Shown: positions 26,836-35,077 of the stretch, in pieces
Layout of the letters: each line of letters begins with the position of its first letter
How positions within the stretch are numbered: the first letter of the stretch is position 1
Source of the DNA: Petrachloros mirabilis ULC683
GTDB lineage: Bacteria > Cyanobacteriota > Cyanobacteriia > Thermosynechococcales > Thermosynechococcaceae
Direction: 5' to 3'
Assembly: GCF_009939295.1 (NCBI RefSeq)
Contig: NZ_WVIC01000003.1
Span: 62,001-126,000 of the forward strand
DNA: 64,000 nt
Translations under genes and position numbers: made by a program
The notes under the pieces: generated by a model
Told to the model about the DNA's origin: nothing
What the model saw: the letters and a program-made list of their open reading frames with translations, nothing else
The model's database searches: none

Positions 26836-27063
26836 AACCAAGGCTGAAGAGGTTGAGGCCGAAATGAAGGCATTGATCAATTTGCCGCCCACCATGGAAA
26901 ACTGGGATAAGTTGCAAGCCGCGATCGCAGAATTTGGCAAAGAGCGGCCTTTGCTGAAGTTGCTCCCGGAAGCGTTTATCGTAAGCGCTACGCCTGAATT
27001 TTTAGACGAACTTTCAGAATCGCTGAAAGCCAATAGGATCCGGGAAGATGAGTCCATTACAGC
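26828..27063 (+). CDS. N-terminal gene fragment inside the giant spacer
   Basis: ATG 26828 opens 78 codons (MTKTKAEEVEAEMKALINLP, later FGKERPLLKLLPEAFIVSAT) before the next repeat interrupts the frame. The start overlaps the preceding stop by eight bases. Composition is protein-like: acidic, helical. I do not recognise the family. In frame the reading continues into the repeat and stops at 27088, so the tail there is artificial. Confidence 0.5.
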
Positions 27064-27421
27064 GTCGTCCCCACGCATGTGGGGGTGAACCGTAATCAAA
27101 TCAGTTAGCTATTGACTCAATTACTCGTCGTCCCCACGCATGTGGGGGTGAACCGATTGGGGCAATTCAATCTGTTGGGCTAGGTAGGTCGTCCCCACGC
27201 ATGTGGGGGTGAACCGAAGTTTTTTCGATTTGGGAGTTATTTGCTAATCTTCGTCCCCACGCATGTGGGGGTGAACCGGGACGGGGAGCTTTTTGCGTCG
27301 TTACTCGGTTGGTTATCCCCACGCATGTGGGGGTGAACCGTTGCAACCTTGAGGGCTGGTTCCAGCCATACACGTAGGCTGATCTCGCTTAAACCAAACT
27401 TATGGCCTGTTGATTGCTGTG

Positions 27422-27820
27422 TCAAGTTTCTATGACCTGCGTTTGAATCCCAACAACTTGATGGTGGGCTGTTTCTCCCAGCGTGTAAAGCTGGATTTGC
27501 AGATGACCAATCCGGTATACCCGCAAGTCATTGAGGTGGGTTTGCAGTAACTTAACCACGGCTTGAAACCGGGTGACTTGGGCTTGTTCCTCAGGGCCAT
27601 GCCAGGGCTGCGATCGCACCATCGGTGCCCAGCACCCCTCAAACTCAACCTGTTCAATAGGGGTATCGGTTCCATGGTGGGTCAGGGCTAGCACCCGTTC
27701 AAGGGTGAGGTCATCGCCACACACATCCTCCCAAACCACCACTGAGAGGGATGCCTCCGACTCACTCAGCCACAGTAGACCCGTAACTGCTGCTTCCAGT
27801 TCGGCTAGCCATTCATCCAT
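27422..27820 (-). CDS. NuiA-like nuclease A inhibitor family protein
   Basis: The protein is 132 residues from ATG 27820. ELEAAVTGLLWLSESEASLS, PIEQVEFEGCWAPMV, and AQVTRFQAVVKLLQTHLNDL leading to VYRIGHLQIQLYTLGET follow the pattern of the cyanobacterial inhibitor of the sugar-non-specific nuclease NucA. It would bind and block a nuclease or a related protein. Its start overlaps the stop of the gene before it by eight bases. No nucA is in the window. It is directly beyond the distal end of the CRISPR array. Confidence 0.75.
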   Translation of the reverse strand: MDEWLAELEAAVTGLLWLSESEASLSVVVWEDVCGDDLTLERVLALTHHGTDTPIEQVEFEGCWAPMVRSQPWHGPEEQAQVTRFQAVVKLLQTHLNDLRVYRIGHLQIQLYTLGETAHHQVVGIQTQVIET

Positions 27821-28097
27821 CTGAAGCGAGGGCAGCGCCTTCCCAGTCAGGACAAGCTGACATTTGCATCCAACCATAGGGATGAATCGCACAGATCAAA
27901 CGAATGCGCTGCTCTGTGCCATAGGCTTTGCCGTGATAGTGAACACAGCCTGCACAGGGGAGAGGCGTTTGGCTTGTGGCAAGGGTAAACCCAACCTGCG
28001 ATCGCAGAATGTGACGCTTACTTTCTTGCTGATGCCAACGAGCTTGAAGAGTCTTGAGCATAGAACGATTGGCACGTTGATAGGGGTCGCAAGCCAT
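27813..28097 (-). CDS. conserved hypothetical protein with paired cysteines
   Basis: This 94-residue protein has CAGCVHYHG (about 48-56), LICAIHPYGW and SACPDWE near the end; the spaced Cys and His residues suggest a metal site or Fe-S site. I do not recognise a named family. It overlaps the NuiA-like gene by eight bases, so the two form an operon and may act together. Confidence 0.65.
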   Translation of the reverse strand: MACDPYQRANRSMLKTLQARWHQQESKRHILRSQVGFTLATSQTPLPCAGCVHYHGKAYGTEQRIRLICAIHPYGWMQMSACPDWEGAALASDG

Positions 28098-28172
28098 GCC
28101 AAATACCGTATGTTGGAATAATGAGTATCCGTCCTTACGTTACCCTGTTTCGCACTGACCTGTACCAGAGTT

Positions 28173-28958
28173 GTGATGATGCGCTATTTACAAGTTTTGC
28201 GGCTTTTTTGGTTGACCGCGATCGCAGCCGAAATGGAGTACCGCGCCAACTTTGCTCTGGCCGCCTTTAGCAGTGTTGGCAACCTGGTGGGGAGCTTGTT
28301 TGGGCTATTTTTATTTTATCGCACCGGCTATACCTTTCAGGGATGGTCTTGGCCAGAAGCCTTGATTGTTTTAGGGATTTTCACCCTCCTGCAAGGGCTG
28401 TCAGCCACGCTTTTAGTGCCGAACCTGAACCGCATTGTCCGCCATGTCCAGGAAGGCACCCTAGACTTTATTTTGCTAAAGCCAATCAGCAGTCAATTTT
28501 GGTTATCGTCTTATACCCTCTCCCCCTGGGGGTTTTCGGATATCATCTTTGGCCTGCTCTTGATTTTCTATGCAGGAGCGCAACTTCAGTTGCATTGGCA
28601 CCAGTATGCGCTCAGTCTTATCCCTCTCACCTTTGGTTTTTTTACCCTCTATAGTCTCTGGTTTATGCTGGGTGCGACCAGCATTTGGTTTGTCAAAATC
28701 TATAACGTCACCGAAGTCCTGCGGGGACTGGTAGAAGCCGGACGCTATCCCATCGTCGCCTATCCTGCGGCCTATCGCGTATTCTTTACCTTCGTCATTC
28801 CTGTAGCCTTTTTAACCACGGTGCCAGCTCAGGTCATGCTTCAAAGGTCGGAATGGCAATGGGTAGCAGGGGCAGGGGCATTAGCCCTGGCGCTCTTGGT
28901 GGTGTCAACACGCTTCTGGCGATTTGCCCTGCGCTTTTACACCAGTGCCTCAAGTTAA
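28173..28958 (+). CDS. ABC-2 family transporter permease
   Basis: A membrane protein of 261 residues with about six helices and few charges. FWLTAIAAEMEYRANFALAA, VRHVQEGTLDFILLKPISSQ and LSPWGFSDIIFGLLL follow the ABC-2 permease type (DUF990-like relatives) in cyanobacteria. Its ATPase and sister permease are not adjacent. Three tandem starts (GTG 28173, ATG 28176, ATG 28179) are equally possible. The substrate is unknown. Confidence 0.8.
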   Translation: MMMRYLQVLRLFWLTAIAAEMEYRANFALAAFSSVGNLVGSLFGLFLFYRTGYTFQGWSWPEALIVLGIFTLLQGLSATLLVPNLNRIVRHVQEGTLDFILLKPISSQFWLSSYTLSPWGFSDIIFGLLLIFYAGAQLQLHWHQYALSLIPLTFGFFTLYSLWFMLGATSIWFVKIYNVTEVLRGLVEAGRYPIVAYPAAYRVFFTFVIPVAFLTTVPAQVMLQRSEWQWVAGAGALALALLVVSTRFWRFALRFYTSASS

Positions 28959-29003
28959 CCCTATGGGTATGGTACCGTTGGAGGGTTATGAGCGGAGGCG
29001 GCT

Positions 29004-30323
29004 ATGCAAGTTTCAAAAGTGTGCCTCGCCCTTGCCGGCTGGGTTGTGGCCGTTGTTTTACCCCTACCGGTTCGTGCAGCAGAAAACTCAGTGGCCGTGG
29101 GTCAATTGGCCAAAGAAGTTACTGTCCTAATCGAAGGTATGGGGAATGGCTCTGGGGTGATCATCCAGCGTCAGGGTCAGACGTACACACTTCTCACAGC
29201 GAAGCATGTAATTTCCAGTCCCGATGTCTATGAAATTGTGACTGCACGCGGGCATCGGTATGATCTTGATTTACAGGCCATTCAATCTTTTTCCCAGGTA
29301 GACTTAGCAATCGTGACTTTTCAGAGTACTGCCGAATATCCCGTTGCCCCACTCGGAAACTCAGATCAAGCCGTAGAAGGGATGCCAGTTTATGTAGCTG
29401 GTTTTCCGGGGCAGGCATCCACCATTCGACGCTCAGTCTACAACTTCACCCAGGGGCATCTTACAGCCCAAGCCTCAGAGCCTCAGGCCGATGGCTATGC
29501 TTTGATCTACACCAATCACACTCTACCGGGGATGAGTGGTGGTCCTGTTTTTAATGAAGCAGGCCAGGTGATTGGTATTCATGGTCAAGCAGATGGCCGC
29601 TACCAGCAACAAGATCCGGGAAATCCCCAGGTATTTATCAAAAGTGGCTTCAATCTTGGTATTCCTATCAATACCTTTTTGGCCTTAGCACCTGACTCCA
29701 TAGCATCGGCAGCCCATTCACTGTCCCCTAGTGCCGAACCCACCCCCCCCGAATCTGCGGTGTCTCAGCGCCCTGAGGCTGCACCAGCCTCTCCTCGTCT
29801 GGTGTCTACCCGTCCGCCAGCAGTGACTAATCTGTTTTTGCAGGCCGTGGATCACTACCAGCGGGGCGATCTCCAGGCAGCAATGCAGGCAGTACAGAGC
29901 GCCATTCGTCAAACACCGGATTTTGCTCAAGCTTATGCCATTCGGGGCAATATTCGCCTGATCCGCCAAGACTACCCTGGCGCTCTGACAGATTTCAGTC
30001 AAGCACTGAGCCTAGATCAGACCTTGGTGTCCGCCTATATGGGTCAGGGGTTGGCTCAGTCCCGGCTGGGCAATCGTGAGGCGGCGATTGCCGCCTACAC
30101 CGAGGTCATCCAGCTCAACCCCAACTATGGGTTAGCCCACTACAATCGTGGGGTCGCCTTGCTCAACTCCGGTAACGCTGAAGCTGCGCTGACTGATTTG
30201 CAAGCAGCGACAGACATCGCTCTCCAGGAAAATAATCCAGCAGACTATGAGCGTGCCCAGGAAGCCACTCAAATTGCGGCTCGTCAGTGTCGGCAGTCCA
30301 TTCGCACCCTCTGCGATCGCTAG
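29004..30323 (+). CDS. exported trypsin-like serine protease with TPR domain
   Basis: The product is 439 residues. An N-terminal signal peptide (to about 25, cut after VRA) is followed by a chymotrypsin-fold protease: His in LTAKHVISS (near 70), Asp in QVDLAIVTF (near 98), and Ser in LPGMSGGPVFN (near 178). A Pro-rich linker (245-280) leads to three TPR repeats (about 285-410). It would work in periplasm or thylakoid lumen. The gene is followed by a CsgG-like gene on the same strand; they may be co-expressed. Confidence 0.85.
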   Translation: MQVSKVCLALAGWVVAVVLPLPVRAAENSVAVGQLAKEVTVLIEGMGNGSGVIIQRQGQTYTLLTAKHVISSPDVYEIVTARGHRYDLDLQAIQSFSQVDLAIVTFQSTAEYPVAPLGNSDQAVEGMPVYVAGFPGQASTIRRSVYNFTQGHLTAQASEPQADGYALIYTNHTLPGMSGGPVFNEAGQVIGIHGQADGRYQQQDPGNPQVFIKSGFNLGIPINTFLALAPDSIASAAHSLSPSAEPTPPESAVSQRPEAAPASPRLVSTRPPAVTNLFLQAVDHYQRGDLQAAMQAVQSAIRQTPDFAQAYAIRGNIRLIRQDYPGALTDFSQALSLDQTLVSAYMGQGLAQSRLGNREAAIAAYTEVIQLNPNYGLAHYNRGVALLNSGNAEAALTDLQAATDIALQENNPADYERAQEATQIAARQCRQSIRTLCDR

Positions 30324-30456
30324 CACAGCCATCCTCCAAACACTGCCGCCCTGGCACTCCATCCTGTGATCTAGCGCATTGCCAGTCTTGGTGCTTTCCG
30401 CTAAAACAGGGAACGAACCTTTCTGTTCATTTCTGAAGCCTGAAGGAGGTACACTC

Positions 30457-31458
30457 TTGGCCTTGACTCGACTGATTACGACTCTTACCGTTCTTGCTGC
30501 CCTCGGCCTGTCAGTGCCCTTAAGCCTCTATACCGCTCACGCTGCTGAGTCTGGAGTTGAGCGCATTCAAGTTACCGAAAGCCGACGCATCGCTGTTTTA
30601 GACTTCGACTTTGACAGCGTTAGTCTTACTGGGATTGCTCTCAACCTCTACGGGGGTAGCAATGGGGCAGCACGGGGTATCAGCAACATGCTCACCAATC
30701 GCCTAGTTCAAGACGGCACCTATACCCTAGTGGAGCGTAGTCGCATTGATGCTATTCTGGCTGAGCAAAATCTAGGACAGTCCGACCGCATTGAGCCGAC
30801 CACTGCCGCTCAAATTGGTCGGCTCCTGGGGGTTGATGCCGTATTGCTAGGCTCAATTACGCAGTTTCACGTTGAAGATCAATCCCAAGGGGTATCTGTG
30901 GGACGGTTCTTTGGCCTGGGCGGACGTCAGCAGCGGCAAAATGCTACCGTTCGCATGACCACCCGTCTGGTTAGCACAGCCACGGGCGAAATCCTGGCGG
31001 TTGCCGATGGGGCTGGCCAGGCTGATCAAGTCAGTGGTTCGGCTTCCTTTTCGTTCCTCTCTGGGAGTGCCCAATCCGACAGCCGCGATCGCCTCCTTGG
31101 AGAAGCTGCCAATACTGCCGTTGGCGACATTGTGACGAAACTGGTCAGTGCCGCCCCCCAACTGGCTAAACTTCCCCCTGTCTTGCCCGTTGAGTCTATG
31201 ACCATCGCCGATGTCAATGGCGGCCAGGTGATTCTCAATCGCGGCGGGCAACATGGCTTTAGACCTGGCATGGTGCTCAGCGTTGAGCGAGTGATCCGGG
31301 AAGTCAAAGACCCAGAAACAGGTCGAGTGCTTCGGGCGCAAACCGAATCCATTGGCCAACTGCAACTGACCGAAGTCGATCCCCAGTCTTCGGTGGCTCG
31401 GGTGCTGAGTGGCCAGGGCTTCCGTGTGGGCGATCGCGCCAAAGCCATTCCCAACTGA
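30457..31458 (+). CDS. CsgG-family exported protein
   Basis: The chosen start is TTG 30457, seven bases after the strong ribosome-binding site AAGGAGGT (30443-30450); an in-frame upstream start lacks such a site. The protein is about 333 residues with a signal peptide ending around AHA. RRIAVLDFDFDSVS, LTNRLVQDGTYTLVERSRID and IGRLLGVDAVLLGSITQF are the CsgG/curli-assembly domain. The C-terminal part (from GGQVILNRGGQHGFRPGMVL) is an added beta domain. No lipobox Cys is visible, unlike curli CsgG, so a pore function is uncertain. Confidence 0.8.
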   Translation: MALTRLITTLTVLAALGLSVPLSLYTAHAAESGVERIQVTESRRIAVLDFDFDSVSLTGIALNLYGGSNGAARGISNMLTNRLVQDGTYTLVERSRIDAILAEQNLGQSDRIEPTTAAQIGRLLGVDAVLLGSITQFHVEDQSQGVSVGRFFGLGGRQQRQNATVRMTTRLVSTATGEILAVADGAGQADQVSGSASFSFLSGSAQSDSRDRLLGEAANTAVGDIVTKLVSAAPQLAKLPPVLPVESMTIADVNGGQVILNRGGQHGFRPGMVLSVERVIREVKDPETGRVLRAQTESIGQLQLTEVDPQSSVARVLSGQGFRVGDRAKAIPN

Positions 31459-31466
31459 GCCTTCAT

Positions 31467-31502
31467 CTCCTGGCTCGTCCTGAAAGACTGGAGAGCCAGG
31501 AG
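31467..31502 (+). terminator. hairpin after the CsgG-like gene
   Basis: CTCCTGGCTC (31467-31476) pairs exactly with GAGCCAGGAG (31493-31502) ten bases after the stop. There is no T run, so an intrinsic terminator is only possible; a transcript-end stabiliser is an alternative. Confidence 0.45.
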
Positions 31503-31541
31503 GGTATAACTAACAACAGAGATCTCTGCAACCTGTCTAAC

Positions 31542-32153
31542 ATGTCTGTTCCCCCCGCCCACTACGAAGAACTCCTGGCCACCTATAGTCACCATCATCA
31601 TGCGGTGGAACTGCTGCGACAATACCGCCCCTACTTTGAAAAAGTTCCCAGCATCCGTCGCTCCGAAGAGAGCGTGATTACCATCCCCCTCCCAGTGGTT
31701 CAAGTGCGGCAACACTCAACTCCAGGTTCCAAGCGCAGCTTAGACTGTCCTTACGAACTGATCTCGCTCCCCTGCGACCTCGCGCTGCTCATGTGTGACC
31801 CCGAGTGGCAAATTAAGACTGGGGTCGAAATTTTTGTATTTATTCATCGGTCCCACGAAGACTTTTCGGATCTGTTGAGTCGCTGGCGCGAGACTCAAAT
31901 TGCCCTTAGTCGCGGCTATAGCTGGCAGATGCCCCAGCGCTATGCCCATATTTTCAACGAAGGGGCAGAAAAGTTTTATCCGCTGTTTGTGATCTTTGCC
32001 GAAACCCCAGAACGGGTTCGGCGGGGGCTCAAAGGTGCCTTTCTGCCTACGGTCAAGGCGTCTCTGTTCGAGACGCAACAAGTGGCCACCCTTGCAGATG
32101 ATGTAGTCAGTGATCCAGGCGTGGAATCCAGTTCACCCCCTCCAACGCTGTGA
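31542..32153 (+). CDS. conserved hypothetical protein
   Basis: A soluble protein of 203 residues starting MSVPPAHYEELLATYSHHHH. The middle (CPYELISLPCDLALLMCDPE, then VEIFVFIHRSHEDFSDLLSR) looks like a well-folded alpha/beta domain, and the C-terminal 30 residues are probably disordered. I do not recognise the family; no signal peptide or membrane segments. It stands convergent to the ParA-type operon. Confidence 0.6.
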   Translation: MSVPPAHYEELLATYSHHHHAVELLRQYRPYFEKVPSIRRSEESVITIPLPVVQVRQHSTPGSKRSLDCPYELISLPCDLALLMCDPEWQIKTGVEIFVFIHRSHEDFSDLLSRWRETQIALSRGYSWQMPQRYAHIFNEGAEKFYPLFVIFAETPERVRRGLKGAFLPTVKASLFETQQVATLADDVVSDPGVESSSPPPTL

Positions 32154-32170
32154 CTTTGACTTAGACCCCG

Positions 32171-32698
32171 CTAATCAACCCAGCCAATGTCTGCATTCGT
32201 GAGCTTTTGCGCCATGGCTCGGGGTTGCACCGAGTGATCGATGGCATGCTCAGGCAGCTTTTTCAGAAGCAGCCGCTGTGAACGGTAGTCGATTTCAGGC
32301 GTTGTTTTGGGCGTGGCTTGATTGCTGAGTGCGGAAGCCGCTGTCAATTGGCGAATCGTTTCTTCGGCATGGGCAAACTTAGACTGATACTGCTCAGCTT
32401 CTTTGAGATCTGCCTTCAGCTTTTGCATCAGGTCTTTTTGGGCGTCAAGCTCTTTTTGAAGCAGGGTCACCTTTTGGGTCAACTGAGCCTCGCTCGACTG
32501 AGAGGCGGTGAGGTTGGTTTTGAGTTCTTCTATCATGCTTTCTAAATCTGCTTTGGTTAGGGTATTACTGCGCCGAGAACGTGAAGCGGCTGGGGGCTGG
32601 TCGTCGGCACCCAGCTCTGAATCTGGAGTGCTTGAGGTGTCAGTGGGGTTATTTTCCAGCTCATCTCGCAATACGTCCGATAAACGTTTTCTGGTCAT
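32171..32698 (-). CDS. coiled-coil partner of the ParA ATPase, McdB-like
   Basis: The 175-residue product starts MTRKRLSDVLRDELENN, has a disordered acidic/Ser/Pro stretch (15-48), a long coiled coil (about 50-118, LESMIEELKTNL and on), a second loose region, and ends NADIGWVD with Trp third from the end. McdB proteins, the adaptors of cyanobacterial carboxysome positioning, are disordered/coiled-coil proteins encoded next to a ParA-type McdA and keep a C-terminal Trp. These traits and the position 23 bases after the ParA gene make McdB a good candidate; sequence alone does not prove it. Confidence 0.55.
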   Translation of the reverse strand: MTRKRLSDVLRDELENNPTDTSSTPDSELGADDQPPAASRSRRSNTLTKADLESMIEELKTNLTASQSSEAQLTQKVTLLQKELDAQKDLMQKLKADLKEAEQYQSKFAHAEETIRQLTAASALSNQATPKTTPEIDYRSQRLLLKKLPEHAIDHSVQPRAMAQKLTNADIGWVD

Positions 32699-32721
32699 CA
32701 AGTCCTCCAAGTCTGGGTCAA

Positions 32722-33736
<1,015 letters not shown>

Positions 33737-34024
33737 ATGTCCATCTATGTTGGCAACCTGTCTTACCAGGTCACCGAACAAGACGTTAATGACGTCTTTG
33801 CTGAGTATGGCTCGGTAAAGCGGGTTCAGTTGCCTACAGACCGTGAAACGGGTCGCATGCGAGGATTTGGATTTATTGAAATGTCAAGTGAGTCTGAAGA
33901 GACTGCTGCCATCGAAGCGCTAGACGGCGCAGAATGGATGGGTCGTACCCTCAAAGTCAATAAGGCTAGACCTCGTGAGTCTCGCCCAGCTTCAGGAGGT
34001 TGGAACAACCAAGGCCGTCGTTAG
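33737..34024 (+). CDS. RRM-type RNA-binding protein
   Basis: A single RNA-recognition motif in 95 residues. RNP2 is IYVGNL (residues 3-8) and RNP1 is RGFGFIEM (42-49). A short Gly/Asn/Arg tail follows. Cyanobacterial Rbp proteins of this kind respond to cold and bind mRNA, some bringing mRNAs to thylakoid membranes. The tail is short. rpsU lies 136 bases downstream, the linkage known from other cyanobacteria, with a terminator between. Confidence 0.92.
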   Translation: MSIYVGNLSYQVTEQDVNDVFAEYGSVKRVQLPTDRETGRMRGFGFIEMSSESEETAAIEALDGAEWMGRTLKVNKARPRESRPASGGWNNQGRR

Positions 34025-34071
34025 AACGTTCTAGACCATTGGTATTCAGCGTTTAAGGCTGAGTTTTGTAG

Positions 34072-34121
34072 AGCTTAGAGCAGATCAAGGGAAAGATCCG
34101 GCCTGCTCTAAGCTATTTTTT
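34072..34121 (+). terminator. Rho-independent terminator between rbp and rpsU
   Basis: AGCTTAGAGCAG (34072-34083) pairs perfectly with CTGCTCTAAGCT (34103-34114), followed by A and six T residues. Read-through or a separate promoter must serve rpsU. Confidence 0.9.
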
Positions 34122-34159
34122 CTGACTGTCTCCCTGCTGTTTCTATAAGGAGTGTTTGA

Positions 34160-34345
34160 ATGACTCAAGTTATTTTGGGTGAAGGTGAAGGAATCGAGTC
34201 TGCATTGCGTCGGTTCAAGCGCCAGGTTTCAAAGGCAGAGATTTTCGCAGATATGAAGAAAAACCGCCACTTTGAAACTCCCCAAGAAAAGTTAAAGCGC
34301 AAAGCGATGGCTAAGCGGAAGAGAAAGCGCTTCCGTTCTCGCTAG
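34160..34345 (+). CDS. rpsU: 30S ribosomal protein bS21
   Basis: The 61-residue basic protein ([20 protein letters not shown], then [10 protein letters not shown] at the end) is bS21 of the small ribosomal subunit. Its link with an rbp gene is conserved in cyanobacteria, and the partner pair is often cold-regulated. AAGGAG lies before the start. No anomalies seen. Confidence 0.95.
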   Translation: MTQVILGEGEGIESALRRFKRQVSKAEIFADMKKNRHFETPQEKLKRKAMAKRKRKRFRSR

Positions 34346-34487
34346 GGTTCTTCTGGGGCATCGCAACATTCATCACACCGTCCGCCATGCTAACTGGCAC
34401 AAGAGCGTTTGGATGATTTCTGGGCTGCCTGAGGGCGCGGATGCAGGGTTGATCCTGTGGTAAGCGTTTATCGATGACCTCAGAACC

Positions 34488-34766
34488 TTAGTCTGGATAG
34501 CGCCTTGAAGTGTGAAGAACCCGCAGAATTTCCACGGTATTGTCCTTGAGCCGGTAGACCACAAAATAAGGTGTATTGGCAATTACTAATTCCCGTGTTC
34601 CTTTAACCCGACCAACCCTTCCCATGAGAGGGAATTGAACCAGTTGCTCTACCGCAACTTGAATCTTTAAGGCTGTTCGAATCGCAGCCTCTGGGTCGTC
34701 TTTGGCGATGTAATCATGAGCCTGCTCTAGATTCCGCAGCGCTTTACGCAGCCATCTAGCTTGCAT
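34488..34766 (-). CDS. RelE/ParE-family toxin
   Basis: The toxin is 92 residues. LRKALRNLEQAHDYIAKDDP, PLMGRVGRVKGTRELVIANT and YFVVYRLKDNTVEILRVLHT followed by SRRYPD are the ParE/RelE-fold pattern. It may inhibit gyrase (ParE-like) or cut mRNA (RelE-like); sequence does not tell. Its start overlaps the antitoxin's stop by 11 bases, the expected order of antitoxin first. Confidence 0.88.
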   Translation of the reverse strand: MQARWLRKALRNLEQAHDYIAKDDPEAAIRTALKIQVAVEQLVQFPLMGRVGRVKGTRELVIANTPYFVVYRLKDNTVEILRVLHTSRRYPD

Positions 34767-34998
34767 CGGTTAACTGGGCAAACATTGCTTGGGCTTCTGT
34801 GTCACTCACAAAGTCTCCAGCTTCTGCCTCAGCAAGCCCCTGTTGGATTTCATCAATTTGCCATTGATGCATTTCTAAATAAACTGCGATCGCTTCATTG
34901 AGAATATAGCTTCGGTCTCGATCCATCCCCGCTGCGATCGCATCCAGCACTTGCCTTTTGTGGCTATCCAGTCGAAACGTAACATTTTCTTTGCTCAT
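34756..34998 (-). CDS. ribbon-helix-helix antitoxin
   Basis: This 80-residue protein (NVTFRLDSHKRQVLDAIAAG, then RDRSYILNEAIAVYLEMHQW) has a CopG/ParD-type N-terminal ribbon-helix-helix and an acidic C-terminal tail for toxin binding. It is the first gene of the pair and would repress the promoter before it. A short direct repeat of ATTGCAAT-like words (35044-35066, GCATTGCAATATATTGCAATGC) just upstream is a palindrome well suited as its operator. Confidence 0.85.
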   Translation of the reverse strand: MSKENVTFRLDSHKRQVLDAIAAGMDRDRSYILNEAIAVYLEMHQWQIDEIQQGLAEAEAGDFVSDTEAQAMFAQLTDAS

Positions 34999-35043
34999 AG
35001 TTTAGTTTTCGCTTGAGTCCTTGTCTCCATGTTTCTATAATGC

Positions 35044-35068
35044 GTTGCATTGCAATATATTGCAATGC
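35044..35068. promoter_or_regulatory. palindrome upstream of the toxin-antitoxin pair
   Basis: GCATTGCAAT and ATTGCAATGC face each other around AT within 35046-35067, about 50 bases before the antitoxin start. The symmetry and place fit an operator bound by the ribbon-helix-helix antitoxin. It also lies just beyond the end of the convergent-side copper ATPase gene, so a role there cannot be ruled out. Confidence 0.5.
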
Positions 35069-35077
35069 AACCAGACA

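Larger units (their letters stand above)
26729..27063 (+). other. giant 335-bp 'spacer' with two overlapping partial phage-like genes
   Basis: Between repeats 33 and 34 lies a block ten times longer than any other spacer. It reads as the C-terminal end of one gene (26731-26835) and the first 78 codons of another (26828-27063) joined by an ATGACTAA overlap, the way phage genes are packed. It also contains a HIP1-like GCGATCGC and a perfect 13-base inverted repeat at 26746-26758/26770-26782. Both flanking repeats are complete. I infer a captured piece of foreign DNA. Confidence 0.8.
24733..27340 (+). CRISPR. type I-E CRISPR array, 38 repeats
   Basis: I count 38 copies of a 29-base repeat (28 invariant bases plus a mostly G last base) with the stem CCCCACGCATGTGGGG. 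The first starts at 24733 and the last at 27312. Spacers are 31-34 bases except one of 335 bases at 26729-27063. The last two repeats (27250 and 27312) differ at the 5' bases, so the old, distal end is on the right and the leader is on the cas2 side. The repeat orientation agrees with transcription on the plus strand, from cas2 outward. Confidence 0.97.

Noticed and set aside
27341-27421. Array leader on the right side
   Set aside because: The repeats at this end are degenerate and repeat orientation points from cas2 outward, so this is the trailer.
24771-27425. Many frames in the array with the recurring text RFTPTCVGTT or GSPPHAWGR
   Set aside because: They are translations of the CRISPR repeat on the reverse strand and do not represent proteins.
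27837-28097. A missing third gene between NuiA-like and ABC-2 permease
   Set aside because: The reverse Cys-rich frame explains the region; the forward frames are shadows.
31026-31715. 229-residue reverse open frame across the CsgG-like gene end
   Set aside because: Antisense to a gene with clear CsgG motifs; it also crosses the hairpin at 31467-31502.
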